Shown here piece by piece: positions 46,231 to 55,346 of a stretch of DNA of 64,000 nt (positions within the stretch are counted from its first letter, which is position 1; each line of letters begins with the position of its first letter). The translations under genes and the position numbers were made by a program. Location of the stretch: assembly GCF_004343725.1 (NCBI RefSeq), contig NZ_PTQW01000029.1, positions 52,684-116,683 on the forward strand, in the 5' to 3' direction. The stretch is from Treponema sp. J25. Its GTDB lineage: Bacteria > Spirochaetota > Spirochaetia > Treponematales > Breznakiellaceae. The notes beneath the pieces were generated by a model. It made no database searches and had not been told where the DNA came from. It worked only from the letters and a program-made list of their open reading frames with translations.

Positions 46231-48687
46231 CTATACCAGGGTTCGGGCAATCCGGACGATGTCCGCAAAGACCCCCGCCGCCGTCACCTGGGCGCCGGCC
46301 CCGGGGCCCTTAATCACCATCGGAAGCACCGAATACCGGTCGGTGGTGATTACCACCATGTTGTCCGCATCCACCAGGGACCGGAAGGGGCTTCCCTCCC
46401 CTTCTTCCCGAAGCCGAAGCTCCGCCTTCCCCTCTTCGATAACCGCCACATAGCGAAGTACTTTTCCTTGCTGAGCCGCCCGGCGCCGCCGTTCTTCAAA
46501 GCTCTGATCATGGTTTTTGAGTTCCTCAAAAAAGGCTTCTACCGTGGGGGCGGTAAAACATGAGGGCGGAAGAATCGGTTCCACCCGGATTGCCTCGAAC
46601 TCCAGGGGCATGCCACATTCCCGGGCCAGGATGAGCACCTTCCGGGCCGCATCCATGGCGTTAAGGTCATCCCGGGGATCCGGCTCGGTATACCCCTTCT
46701 GCTTTGCCTCCCACACAAGGCCAGAGAAGGGCTTTGACCCATCAAAGTTGTTAAAAATATAACTCAGGGTCCCGGACACCACCGCTTCGATGCGCCGAAT
46801 GCGGTCCCCCGAAAGGAAAAGGTCGTGAAGGGTAGAAATAACGGGGAGCCCCGCGCAGACGGTGGTCTCGTACAGATAGGGGATACCCCGTTCCCGGGAG
46901 TATTCGGTAAGGGCCGTATAATAGGAAAGGAGCCCAGAATTGGCCCGTTTGTTGGGCGTCACAATGGGTATAGAGGATTTAAGGATATCCAGATACCGGG
47001 AAGGTACCGTATCAGCGGCGGTACAATCACAGAAACATGAATTGGGGAGATTAAAGGCCCGCATGCGACTTATAAACCCATCCAGGTCCATCGGCTCCCC
47101 TTGAGAAAGGAGTGCCTCCCGGGCACGGGCGGGTTCGATCCCCGCCGCATCAAAGAGCATGTGTTTCGAGTTTGCCACCCCAATCAGGTTGATCCGGATC
47201 TTGTAGCGATCCGCAAGAATTTCCTGTTGCTGGGCCAGTTGGTCTAAGAGGGTCCCCCCGATAAGACCGGTTCCCACCAGGAAAAGGTTTACCGATCGAA
47301 GGCCCGCCAGGAAGAAGGCATCGTGAATAGCGTTAAGGGCCTTGGCTTCGTCCTGCCGGCTAATAACCGCCGAAATATTGAGCTCCGACGATCCCTGGGC
47401 GATGGCCACCACGTTTACACCGTTGCGTCCCAGGGCGTGGAAGACCTTTCCGGCAATGCCGGGGGTGCTCTTCATGCGGCTCCCCACCACCGCTATGATA
47501 GAAAGGTCCCGCTCGATGACCGGAGGCTCAATGGCAGAGCGGGCAATCTCGCTTTCAAATTCTTCTTTAATGGCCGCCGCCGCTTCGGGGGCATCCTTAG
47601 GGAGCACCGCACAACAAATGGAGTACTCACTGGATGCCTGGGTAATAAGAATCACGTTGATATGGCGCCGGGCAAGGGCGCTAAAGAGCCGGGCAGAAAA
47701 GCCCGCCACCCCTACCATACCGGTACCTTCGAGCCGAATAAGGGCTACCTCCCGCAAGGAACTGATTCCCCGCACCGGATAGGGGCTCGGGGGAACCTCC
47801 CGGGCAATAAGGGTTCCGGGACAGGAAGGGTTAAAGGTGTTCCGGATCCGAATCGGAATCCCCTTTTCCATGGCCGGCAGTACCGTAGGGGGATGCAGAA
47901 CCTTGGCCCCAAAATGGGAAAGTTCCAGGGCTTCCTCATAGGAGATGGAGTCCATCCGGAAGGCCGTGGGCACCAACCGGGGATCGGAGGTAAGGATCCC
48001 ATCCACATCGGTCCATATTTCTATTTCCTCGGCCCCAATGGCGGCCCCAAAAATAGCCGCCGAGAGATCCGATCCCCCTCGTCCCAGGGTAGTGGTCTTC
48101 CCATCCAGAGTTGCCCCAATAAAACCCGTGGCGATTTGCAGATGGGGCCGGTTCTGCAAGAGGGACCGAATCGCCGGATAGGTTTCCTCGGGAATAAAAC
48201 GGGCATTGCCAAAACGGTCATCGGTACGAATCACAAGGCGGGCGTCCAGATAATCCGCGGGCATTCCCGCGGCGGTACAAATGGGAGCAATAATAGAAGC
48301 ACTGAGCCGCTCCCCAAAGCTCATCACCATATCCAGGGTTCGGTTCGAAAGTTCCCCCAATCGGGCTACCCCTTCAAGGATTCGTTCAAGGTCCTCAATT
48401 AAAGAGCGAACGACCCCTTCAGTGGGTCCCTGCGTTTCTGCGGGCAATAAGCGATAGATAACCTCCCGGTGCCGTTCGAACAACTGGGACACATCATCCT
48501 TAAAGGTTCCATTCCCCTGTTCAGCCTTACGGGCAATAGCAATCAGTGTATCGGTCACCTTTGAAAAGGCCGAAACCACCACCACCCGAACCCGGCCCTT
48601 ATGGTCGGGATCCTGCAAAATAGACACCAGTTGACGAATCGCCTCTACCGAACCAACGGAGGTTCCACCAAATTTACACACTATCAT
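46231..48687 (-). CDS. thrA: bifunctional aspartokinase / homoserine dehydrogenase I
   Basis: Two enzymes of threonine, methionine and lysine synthesis on one 818-aa chain. The kinase domain starts with KFGGTSVGS. A regulatory pair of ACT domains occupies about residues 310-450. The dehydrogenase domain starts at about 460 with FLVGTGLIGGTLL, the NAD(P)-binding glycine motif, and includes DDLNAMDAARK. AGGA lies seven bases before the ATG; a longer in-frame start 105 bases earlier lacks a site. Probable feedback inhibition by threonine follows from the ACT region. Confidence 0.95.
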   Translation of the reverse strand: MIVCKFGGTSVGSVEAIRQLVSILQDPDHKGRVRVVVVSAFSKVTDTLIAIARKAEQGNGTFKDDVSQLFERHREVIYRLLPAETQGPTEGVVRSLIEDLERILEGVARLGELSNRTLDMVMSFGERLSASIIAPICTAAGMPADYLDARLVIRTDDRFGNARFIPEETYPAIRSLLQNRPHLQIATGFIGATLDGKTTTLGRGGSDLSAAIFGAAIGAEEIEIWTDVDGILTSDPRLVPTAFRMDSISYEEALELSHFGAKVLHPPTVLPAMEKGIPIRIRNTFNPSCPGTLIAREVPPSPYPVRGISSLREVALIRLEGTGMVGVAGFSARLFSALARRHINVILITQASSEYSICCAVLPKDAPEAAAAIKEEFESEIARSAIEPPVIERDLSIIAVVGSRMKSTPGIAGKVFHALGRNGVNVVAIAQGSSELNISAVISRQDEAKALNAIHDAFFLAGLRSVNLFLVGTGLIGGTLLDQLAQQQEILADRYKIRINLIGVANSKHMLFDAAGIEPARAREALLSQGEPMDLDGFISRMRAFNLPNSCFCDCTAADTVPSRYLDILKSSIPIVTPNKRANSGLLSYYTALTEYSRERGIPYLYETTVCAGLPVISTLHDLFLSGDRIRRIEAVVSGTLSYIFNNFDGSKPFSGLVWEAKQKGYTEPDPRDDLNAMDAARKVLILARECGMPLEFEAIRVEPILPPSCFTAPTVEAFFEELKNHDQSFEERRRRAAQQGKVLRYVAVIEEGKAELRLREEGEGSPFRSLVDADNMVVITTDRYSVLPMVIKGPGAGAQVTAAGVFADIVRIARTLV

Positions 48688-48989
48688 GGGATGTTCCTGT
48701 ATAAGGCCCTTCTTTTTTCTTAACGAAAACGATGGGGCCCTCATATTGTATAAATATACAGTATATATGCCATTTTTTGAAAAGATTTGCAAGGGAGAGC
48801 GAAATGTTGCCTTTTGGAGGGTGTTAGCTATTTACATGGAATGACAAAACAGAAGCAGTCTGGCCTTCTTGTGCATACACACAGAAACAATTCGCTTCTT
48901 TTACCTGAAAACAGAAACAGCACCGGCCCTTCTACCTGAAAACAGAAGGGGAACACATCCTTGAACAAGAAAAAACAAAGGGACCACCC
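48688..48989. other. intergenic region between thrA and the arsR-like gene
   Basis: No gene in about 300 bp. Features seen: a 13-bp palindrome over the presumed thrA promoter (48754-48766), and two ACCTGAAAACAGAA repeats near 48903 and 48932. The second of these forms a CCCTTCT/AGAAGGG hairpin that could be the terminator of the arsR-like gene. Confidence 0.5.
48754..48766. promoter_or_regulatory. palindrome in thrA promoter
   Basis: ATATAC-A-GTATAT is a perfect 13-bp palindrome. A TACAAT -10 box for thrA lies just next to it on the minus strand. It looks like an operator, possibly for a small dimeric repressor, but AT-rich palindromes also arise by chance. Confidence 0.35.
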
Positions 48990-49313
48990 TTATACCGAGG
49001 CTTCGACGGATTTTTCCTCTCGAACCTCTACAATCCGTTCTACGATAGCACGGATGAAATCGTCTTTTATCGTGTAAATTCGCTTGTTCCCTTGAACCGT
49101 AGAATCTACGATTCCCTGCTCTTTTAAAACCGCCAGGTGCTGGCTAATAACCGGCTGGCTTTCCCCAAGACAGGTCCATAGGTTAGTGACACAGGGTTCC
49201 CCCTGATGGTAAATAAGGCACAACAGTTTAAGCCGCACCGGATGGCCGCATACCTTTAGTTTACGGGAAAGTTCTTGAATGAGCTTTTCAGGACACACTT
49301 GTTCGGGATTCAT
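48990..49313 (-). CDS. ArsR-family transcriptional regulator
   Basis: A 107-aa winged-helix repressor. The core LKVCGHPVRLKLLCLIY, SQPVISQHLAVLKEQGIV (recognition helix) and VQGNKRIYTI (wing) are typical ArsR/SmtB. Five cysteines (positions about 7, 22, 32, 41, 48) occur, but the CVC motif of arsenic sensors is not present, so it could sense a metal, thiol or redox signal. No ribosome site is visible; the promoter box ends close to the ATG, so the mRNA may be leaderless. An operator-like repeat lies upstream. Confidence 0.88.
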   Translation of the reverse strand: MNPEQVCPEKLIQELSRKLKVCGHPVRLKLLCLIYHQGEPCVTNLWTCLGESQPVISQHLAVLKEQGIVDSTVQGNKRIYTIKDDFIRAIVERIVEVREEKSVEASV

Positions 49314-49347
49314 GATTCTATAATCTCACGTTCCCTTTTTTTCGTCA

Positions 49348-49364
49348 ATATAGTTTTCATATAT
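49348..49364. promoter_or_regulatory. ArsR-like operator in arsR promoter
   Basis: Inverted repeat ATATA-GTTTTC-(A)TATAT. On the minus strand the core reads ATATATGAAAA, similar to the box at the trxA promoter. It lies about 35-50 bases before the gene start, next to a TTGACG -35-like sequence, so autoregulation is likely. Confidence 0.45.
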
Positions 49365-49534
49365 ATAAAAAATCTAAAAAGTCTCGAATGACAGCGGGTA
49401 ACCATCACCCTCCTTCCTGGGCTTTCCCGAGAGAAGCATACCGCATACCCCCAAAGAGACCGCCGATGCCCGAACCTCGGCCTTGGCAAAGGGGGGCAGC
49501 CTGAGTACTATTAGGCGTGCATGAGAGTTCACCG

Positions 49535-50698
49535 ATGAATGAAACCATTTCCCGTCGTATATATTTTGATTGGGCCGCCACAGCCATACCGATTCAGTTT
49601 GATGGGCCAGGAGCATATCCCTGGGGAAACCCTTCTTCTTTACACGAGGAGGGCAAGAAGGCCAGGGAAGCCCTCGAAGGGGCCCGCAAAACCTGTGCCC
49701 GTATCCTGGGCGTTCCCGAGCATACCCTCTTTTTTACCTCCGGCGGCACCGAATCAAACGCCCTGGTAATTCATTCCCTGCTGCTCCGGCCGGGGAAACC
49801 GGGGATTCTCTACGGAGCCACAGAGCACCCCTCGGTGCGGGAAAACGCGGAAATCCTCCGGCGGCTAGAGCATCCGGTGGGAACCATCCCCGTCGCATCG
49901 GATGGACGGGTTGTCGCCGAGGCTCTTTTTGCAAGCCTGGAAAAGTTTCCCCGCACCCGCCTGGTGTGCCTCATGGGGGTAAATAACGAAACCGGCGCCA
50001 TCCATGATATTCCCCGCCTGGTGAAGGAACTGCGGGCCTACCAGGCCCAGCGGGGGGGGCCGCCGCTCCACATCCACTGCGACCTGGTACAAACCCTGGG
50101 GAAGATCCCCTTTTCACTGCAGGAAGCGGACATCGATTCAGCGGCCATGAGCGCCCATAAACTTGGCGGCCCCCGGGGCATCGGTCTTTTGTATTGCCGA
50201 AAAAAGATCGAAGGCCTGCTGCGGGGGGGAGAGCAGGAAGGGGGACTACGACCGGGGACCGAAAATGTGTGGGGAGCCCTGGCCCTGGCCCACTGTCTTG
50301 AACAAAGGATTTCCCCCGCTGTGGTAGGCCAGGAATACCAGGCGGCGGTCCACCGGATGGCCCTGCTCATACAAGAACTGAGCCGTATTCCAGGAACCAC
50401 CCTGATTCCCGCCGATCGAGCCCCTGAGGATCCCCGTTTTTCTCCCTACATTTTGCAGGTGGCCTTTCCCAACCTGCCAGGGGAGGTCATGGTGCGCGCC
50501 CTGAATGACCGGGGTTTTGCGGTTTCCACCGGTTCAGCCTGTTCTGCATCCCACCAGGACCGGCCCATCCTTAAGGCCATGGGTGTCCCGGAGGAGCTTG
50601 CCCGGCGGGGCATCAGAATTTCCCAGGGATGGACCACCACCGAAGAGGACATCCGGGCCCTCGTGGCGGCCATTGCCACTATCGTTCAGAAAGGATAA
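49535..50698 (+). CDS. cysteine desulfurase (NifS/NifZ-like)
   Basis: Takes sulfur from cysteine using PLP. 387 aa: N-terminal FDWAATAIPI, the TSGGTESNA loop, HCDLVQTLGK with Asp173, and SAHKLGGPRGIG with the PLP lysine K199. The mobile catalytic cysteine is in STGSACSASH near residue 325. GAGAG lies eight bases before the ATG. It is followed after 8 bp by thiI. In Bacillus subtilis the pair nifZ-thiI is arranged the same way, with NifZ serving only ThiI; this is the likely role here. Confidence 0.93.
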   Translation: MNETISRRIYFDWAATAIPIQFDGPGAYPWGNPSSLHEEGKKAREALEGARKTCARILGVPEHTLFFTSGGTESNALVIHSLLLRPGKPGILYGATEHPSVRENAEILRRLEHPVGTIPVASDGRVVAEALFASLEKFPRTRLVCLMGVNNETGAIHDIPRLVKELRAYQAQRGGPPLHIHCDLVQTLGKIPFSLQEADIDSAAMSAHKLGGPRGIGLLYCRKKIEGLLRGGEQEGGLRPGTENVWGALALAHCLEQRISPAVVGQEYQAAVHRMALLIQELSRIPGTTLIPADRAPEDPRFSPYILQVAFPNLPGEVMVRALNDRGFAVSTGSACSASHQDRPILKAMGVPEELARRGIRISQGWTTTEEDIRALVAAIATIVQKG

Positions 50699-50706
50699 AT
50701 CACATC

Positions 50707-51873
50707 ATGGGTCTGTATCTTATCAAACCAGGGGAACTCACCCTGAAAGGCAACAATAGAAAAGAATTTGAAGGGATCCTCAAGCGAAACATGGTAACCA
50801 TGCTTCGGGGAACCGGCGCTTCACTCAACCTTACGGAAGGTCGCTACTTTGTGCGCTGTTCGGAAGAACAAGAAAAGGCGGTAGAAGGGGTACTGAACCG
50901 CATCATTGGCATCGCGGGATGGGCCCGGGCCAGGTTCTGCGAAAAAAACATGGAAGCCCTCATTGCCACGGCCGTCGAAGAAGCCCGCGACCTTGCATCC
51001 CAGGGCTACCGGACCTACAAACTCGAAGCCCGCCGTTCCGACAAGAGTTTTCCCCTCGATTCCTATGGCATTGTCTGTGCCGTGGGGGAAGAAATCAGGA
51101 AGGCTCTCCCTGAACTTACTGTCCAGGTACAGAACCCCCCGATAGTTATCCATATTGAAGTGCGGGAGCGGGTCTACGTATACAGCCTTACCCATCAGGG
51201 AAGGCGGGGCCTCCCGGTGGGTTCGGCGGGGCGGGGATTGCTCCTCCTTTCCGGGGGCATCGATTCGCCGGTGGCAGGCTACCTCATGGCATGCCGGGGA
51301 ATGAAACTGGATAGCATCTATTTTCATGCCTATCCCTATACCTCAGAAGAGGCCCAGCGAAAGGTGGCTCGGCTGGCAGAAATTCTCGGAAGCTATACCC
51401 TGGGGATGCGGCTTTTCACGATACCCTTCACGGCGGTACAGTTGCGCATAAAAGAACGGGCCCCCGATGCGTGGACCACGGTACTGCTCCGGATGGCCAT
51501 GATGGAGGCCGCCGATCGGCTCGCCAGTACCATCGATGCCCGGGCCCTCGTCACGGGTGAAAGCCTGAGCCAGGTGGCAAGTCAGACCATCGAAAACATC
51601 CGCTGCACCGAAAGTACCACGGTCCTTCCGGTGTTACGCCCCCTCATTGGTCTCGATAAGGAAGAAACGATCCGCTTAGCCCGCGAAATCGGGACCTACG
51701 ACGTTTCTATTCTGCCCTATGAAGATTGCTGTGTGCTTTTTAGCCCTGTGCATCCTATCATCCATGCCCCCTACGACGAGGCCCGGGACCTGTACGCCGC
51801 CTGTGAACTGCAGGGGCTTATCGAAGAAGCGGTAAGAAACAAAAAAGTAGAAAAACTAGGCTATCCATCCTAG
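50707..51873 (+). CDS. thiI: tRNA 4-thiouridine synthase ThiI, short form
   Basis: Adds sulfur at U8 of tRNA. 388 aa. The N-terminal ferredoxin-like/THUMP domain extends to about residue 165. The PP-loop LLLSGGIDSPVAGYL (about 180) activates the uridine by adenylation. EDCCVLFSPVHP carries a disulfide-partner cysteine. It ends without the rhodanese domain found in E. coli ThiI, the short form seen in Gram-positives and spirochaetes. The gene pair with the desulfurase supports tRNA thiolation. No separate rhodanese gene nearby. Confidence 0.93.
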   Translation: MGLYLIKPGELTLKGNNRKEFEGILKRNMVTMLRGTGASLNLTEGRYFVRCSEEQEKAVEGVLNRIIGIAGWARARFCEKNMEALIATAVEEARDLASQGYRTYKLEARRSDKSFPLDSYGIVCAVGEEIRKALPELTVQVQNPPIVIHIEVRERVYVYSLTHQGRRGLPVGSAGRGLLLLSGGIDSPVAGYLMACRGMKLDSIYFHAYPYTSEEAQRKVARLAEILGSYTLGMRLFTIPFTAVQLRIKERAPDAWTTVLLRMAMMEAADRLASTIDARALVTGESLSQVASQTIENIRCTESTTVLPVLRPLIGLDKEETIRLAREIGTYDVSILPYEDCCVLFSPVHPIIHAPYDEARDLYAACELQGLIEEAVRNKKVEKLGYPS

Positions 51874-51906
51874 AAAAGGCACCTTTTGGTTTTGGTACCT
51901 CACGGG

Positions 51907-51936
51907 CAGGGAAGGCCATTCTATCGGCCCTTCCTG
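51907..51936. terminator. hairpin between convergent thiI and trxA
   Basis: CAGGGAAGGCC and GGCCCTTCCTG pair over 11 positions (one mismatch, one GU) around an ATTCTATC loop. It lies between two convergent genes and may serve both, although T-runs are short. Confidence 0.45.
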
Positions 51937-51967
51937 TAGCCCCGGGGGATATCGGTAAGAAAGCCCT

Positions 51968-52333
51968 TTATGCTTCCTTTGTGACGCCGAGCACTTCCTG
52001 GATTGCCCGTTCCAGAGTTGCCTTGGGCAGGGCTCCCATGGCCGCCTGAGGCTGGCCTTCCTTGGGGATAAAGAGAATGGTGGGGATACTCTGAATGCCG
52101 AACACACTGGCCAGTTCCTGCTCTTCGTCGGTATTCACCTTGTATACGTGAATTTTCCCTTCATATTCTTTGGAAAGTTGATCAAGAATGGGGCTTACCA
52201 TCTTACAGGGACCACACCAATCGGCGTAAAAGTCCACGATTGCCGGGAGATCCCCCGCATAGGCCCATTCGGTATTTTTTTCATAATCAAATACCTTTTC
52301 CTTAAATTCTGCTGTTGTAAGTTTTAGAGACAT
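51968..52333 (-). CDS. trxA: thioredoxin
   Basis: A 121-aa thioredoxin. The active site WCGPC has redox cysteines C40 and C43. Cis-proline is in QSIPTILF. GGAGG lies ten bases before the ATG; an in-frame upstream ATG at 52447 would overlap the promoter and is not used. Transferred electrons go to ribonucleotide reductase and other partners. Its promoter carries an ArsR-like operator, so expression may depend on the nearby regulator. Confidence 0.95.
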   Translation of the reverse strand: MSLKLTTAEFKEKVFDYEKNTEWAYAGDLPAIVDFYADWCGPCKMVSPILDQLSKEYEGKIHVYKVNTDEEQELASVFGIQSIPTILFIPKEGQPQAAMGALPKATLERAIQEVLGVTKEA

Positions 52334-52418
52334 TTCTGTTTCCTCCGTCCCTGGGATGCGGCACCACCATCTTCGGTGCAGGAAAGAGTAATCCTTCGGG
52401 ACCACTCGTTTCATCTTA

Positions 52419-52447
52419 AATATATGAATATTATTATATAACGTCAA
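52419..52447 (-). promoter_or_regulatory. trxA promoter overlapped by ArsR-like operator
   Basis: Minus strand: -35 TTGACG (52442-52447), 17-bp spacer, -10 TATATT (52419-52424). An inverted repeat AATAT-ATGA-ATATT (52419-52432) covers the -10 box. It shares ATATATGAA with the operator at the arsR-like gene. A repressor here would block RNA polymerase. Confidence 0.55.
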
Positions 52448-52513
52448 CTATATAGATTTATTCAGCCATAGACAGGGAAAAACCTGAGGGTCCCTCACCG
52501 TAAGAGCCACCTA

Positions 52514-52600
52514 CCAGTACGGGTCCCCCTGGAGAATCCCGGCAGGTTCTGCGGGGGCCTCTGATTTTACCCACCGGCGGGCCCCGTACCGGCGTACTGG
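52514..52600. repeat. inverted repeat upstream of trxA promoter
   Basis: CCAGTACG at 52514-52521 is matched by CGTACTGG at 52593-52600, with GC-rich sequence between that can pair further. It lies between the NHL-protein stop and the trxA promoter and could be the terminator of the former. The T-tract is missing. Confidence 0.4.
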
Positions 52601-52631
52601 GAGGGAAGAAGAAGTGCCTTGCCGGTTTCTC

Positions 52632-54668
52632 TTACTCCAGGGGCGCAAAATAGCCAAGTATATCCCGACCCGATCGCTGGAGAAGGTACACCTCTACTTC
52701 CAGGGGCAGGTAGGCGTTCCCAAAATTAGTAGGAAGTCGGGATGTGTACTGGAGTTGATAGATACCGCTTGGTCGCCTTCGAAGGTCCTGCAATATGGGG
52801 CCAATTCCCTCTGGTCGATACAGGTAGAGGACCGCCCCACCCGTTTCCTGGGCTAGATATTCCAGTGCGGGGTTCACGTTTCCCAGTACCGGCAGGATCG
52901 CATAGAAGGCCACCCCATTGTTAGCCAGATAGGCCGCCAGGGCCGAAAGACTATACTGCTCAAAGGCCCGCTCCCCCACCGAACCGGATCCTACAAAGAG
53001 CACCGCCCGTTTGGGGCTTGCTCCCAAAAGGTCCGTTGCGGCGAGTCGCAGGGCCCGATCAAAGCGCCAGGCGGGAGAATAGCGGGCCCTATTTCCCCGG
53101 GCAATGCCTTCGGGATTCCAGGCTCCACTCAGGGATTCCTTGATGGGCTGTTCTTCGGCGGAAATTACCGACACGAGGCGATCCACCGATTTTCTGATGT
53201 CCCGGAGGGCCGTCTCCACATCGGAAGTAAAGCGGTTCATGGCTGGTGACCGCTCAAGAATGACCGATACGGCCGTATCCTGGTTCAGGTACGAAGCCCC
53301 CCGAAACTCCTGCTGCGCCACGGGCTTCCCCTCTTCATAAAGGTAAAAGTTCTGTTCGTTGAGCCCCACTATGGGCCGGCGATTCCGGTTCTGCACCTTT
53401 ATGTCCACCGTAACCCGGGGAAAGCTATCGGCAACCACCCGCTGGATTTCTACAAAGAGCCCTGAGGCCACATCCACCATAGGCACCAGCAGGGCTATTT
53501 CTTCTTTGTCGAAAAGGCTGACAAAGAGGTTCCCATTTACCGAATAATCGGCACAGGTAACCTTTCCGGCCCCCCGGCCCAGGGATGCGATTTCCCGCAC
53601 CGCCCCCATGGTGGGATCTATGAGGTACACCTTCTGGGCATCCACCAGGAGCAACTGCCCCTCAGCGGTAGCCCGAAGGGATTCGGGGGCCACGAGACCT
53701 TCCCCAATCAAAATGCCATGGTAATTGCCATTCCGATCAAACTCATGGATACAGCGGCCAGGCCCATCACTTACAAAGACCCGATCGCCGATGACGGCAA
53801 TACCCGTGGGCCCCTTAAGCCCCTGAAACGCCCCCTGGCGGGCCCCAAACGAAAAAAGAAAGGAACCATCCGGGGCCCACTTTGAAATACGCTGACTCCC
53901 AAAGTCCACCACATAGAGATAGTCGCTCCTATCCAACGCCAGTCCCTGGGGACCAATAAATTGATCCGACCCTCGCCCTTTAGATCCCAGGTATCGTTTC
54001 CAGTTTCCCTGCGGATCCAGCACCGATATTCGTCCGCCCCGAGCCTCGGAAACGTAGAGGGTTCCATCAGAGGCCCGGGCCATATCATAGGGCCGATCAA
54101 ACCCATTCAGGGGGCCCCGAATGCGGGAGCGAATGACCCCATTCACGTCGATGCGCACCAGTTCATTCGAACCATAGGCTACCACCCACACCGATCCATC
54201 CTCTGTGGAAAGCACCGAAGAGGGCTGGCGATAGAGCAGGAGATCCTTGTTTTTGTTGGGATACCGACCTGCTTCCACATACTGGGGTTGCTCCTGCTGA
54301 GCAAAGAAGGGGATGCGGCGATTGCGGACGGTCTCGATACGGCTAGTTAAGAGGAGGGCCTGGGGGGAACCCGCCGGATACAGCCGTCGGGCTTCCTGCC
54401 ACTGCTGGAGGGCAATGTCTTCAAGGCCCGACTGGTAGTAGGCCCGGCCTAACCATTCCAGGATGAGGGGTTCTTGATTCCTATACGAAAGGGCCTTTTC
54501 AAAAGAAAGGATCGCCTCGTTATAGCCATAACGATAGAATGCTTCTATCCCTATACGAAATTCCTGGCGGGCCATAAGGGCGTTACGGTCAACCTGGGCC
54601 CCCAGGAGGGGGGTCCAGAGCCACACCATAAGAGACAGCCACCAGCAACGGAGATCTTTTTTTTTCAC
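52632..54668 (-). CDS. exported TPR-NHL propeller-VWA-like protein
   Basis: A 678-aa exported protein. The signal peptide ends near PLLGAQ. Residues about 30-115 are TPR repeats. Residues about 150-390 form an NHL-type beta-propeller with repeated GLALDRSDYLYVVD, GTLYVSEARGGRISVLD-like blades. The rest resembles a VWA domain: VSVILERSPAMNRF in place of the DxSxS metal motif, so only part of the MIDAS site is present. Three domains suggest a periplasmic scaffold. GTG start overlaps the TPR gene stop by 4 bp. Confidence 0.78.
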   Translation of the reverse strand: MKKKDLRCWWLSLMVWLWTPLLGAQVDRNALMARQEFRIGIEAFYRYGYNEAILSFEKALSYRNQEPLILEWLGRAYYQSGLEDIALQQWQEARRLYPAGSPQALLLTSRIETVRNRRIPFFAQQEQPQYVEAGRYPNKNKDLLLYRQPSSVLSTEDGSVWVVAYGSNELVRIDVNGVIRSRIRGPLNGFDRPYDMARASDGTLYVSEARGGRISVLDPQGNWKRYLGSKGRGSDQFIGPQGLALDRSDYLYVVDFGSQRISKWAPDGSFLFSFGARQGAFQGLKGPTGIAVIGDRVFVSDGPGRCIHEFDRNGNYHGILIGEGLVAPESLRATAEGQLLLVDAQKVYLIDPTMGAVREIASLGRGAGKVTCADYSVNGNLFVSLFDKEEIALLVPMVDVASGLFVEIQRVVADSFPRVTVDIKVQNRNRRPIVGLNEQNFYLYEEGKPVAQQEFRGASYLNQDTAVSVILERSPAMNRFTSDVETALRDIRKSVDRLVSVISAEEQPIKESLSGAWNPEGIARGNRARYSPAWRFDRALRLAATDLLGASPKRAVLFVGSGSVGERAFEQYSLSALAAYLANNGVAFYAILPVLGNVNPALEYLAQETGGAVLYLYRPEGIGPILQDLRRRPSGIYQLQYTSRLPTNFGNAYLPLEVEVYLLQRSGRDILGYFAPLE

Positions 54669-55345
54669 GATTCAGCCCTCAGTATACGACGCATATGTTC
54701 TTGAATCTCCGGATGGTCCGGGAGCAGATCCAGGGCCCGCCGAATCCAGATTTTACTTTCGGGGATATTCCCATTTTTAAAGTGGGCCCACCCGAGGGAA
54801 TCGAGATAGGCAGGATTGTGGGGTTTTTTATCCACCGCCCGCTTACAGAGTATCAGGGCTCGCCGAACATCCTTTTCCGTATCGGCTAACACATAGCCCA
54901 GCCCATTAAGGGCGGTGGGATTTTCCCGATCCAGTTCAAGGGCCCGGGAATAATAATCGATCGCCTCTTCGTACTGTTTCTGCATATAGAAGGTGTACGC
55001 CAGGGCGGCATAGAGCTGCACCGACTCAAATCCCTGGGAAATAAGACGCTGGAGTTCAAATTCCGCAAGTTTAGAACGCCCGGTCACGGCATATACGTAT
55101 GCCAGGGCAAGACGACACTGGTACATCCGTAAGGGATCCTTCCCATTGGTCACTACCTGCTCAAGGTACAGAAGGGCGTCATCAAATTGCTCAAGCTTGG
55201 TATAACAGAGCCCCAAATAATAGGCAAGCTCCGCCTTTTCTTCCTCAGAAAAGGAGCGACTATCGAGTTGCAACAATTCTTCCAGGGCCACATCAAAACG
55301 ACGGGCCCGATACAATCGGATAGCGTTTTGTAAGCTCCCCCCCAT
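54665..55345 (-). CDS. TPR-repeat protein
   Basis: A 226-aa protein with about five to six TPR repeats (helix pairs such as YYLGLCYTKLEQFDDALLYLEQV, typical spacing 34). No signal peptide is visible. ATG is preferred, seven bases after TAGGTG; a GTG three codons earlier is possible. It overlaps the galactokinase-like stop by a few bases, and the NHL gene starts in its stop codon, so the three are one transcript. Partner protein unknown. Confidence 0.82.
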   Translation of the reverse strand: MGGSLQNAIRLYRARRFDVALEELLQLDSRSFSEEEKAELAYYLGLCYTKLEQFDDALLYLEQVVTNGKDPLRMYQCRLALAYVYAVTGRSKLAEFELQRLISQGFESVQLYAALAYTFYMQKQYEEAIDYYSRALELDRENPTALNGLGYVLADTEKDVRRALILCKRAVDKKPHNPAYLDSLGWAHFKNGNIPESKIWIRRALDLLPDHPEIQEHMRRILRAES

Positions 55346-55346
55346 T

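Noticed and set aside
47323..48402. 359-codon plus-strand frame
   Set aside because: Antisense to thrA, which has all motifs; GC-rich codons keep the shadow frame open.
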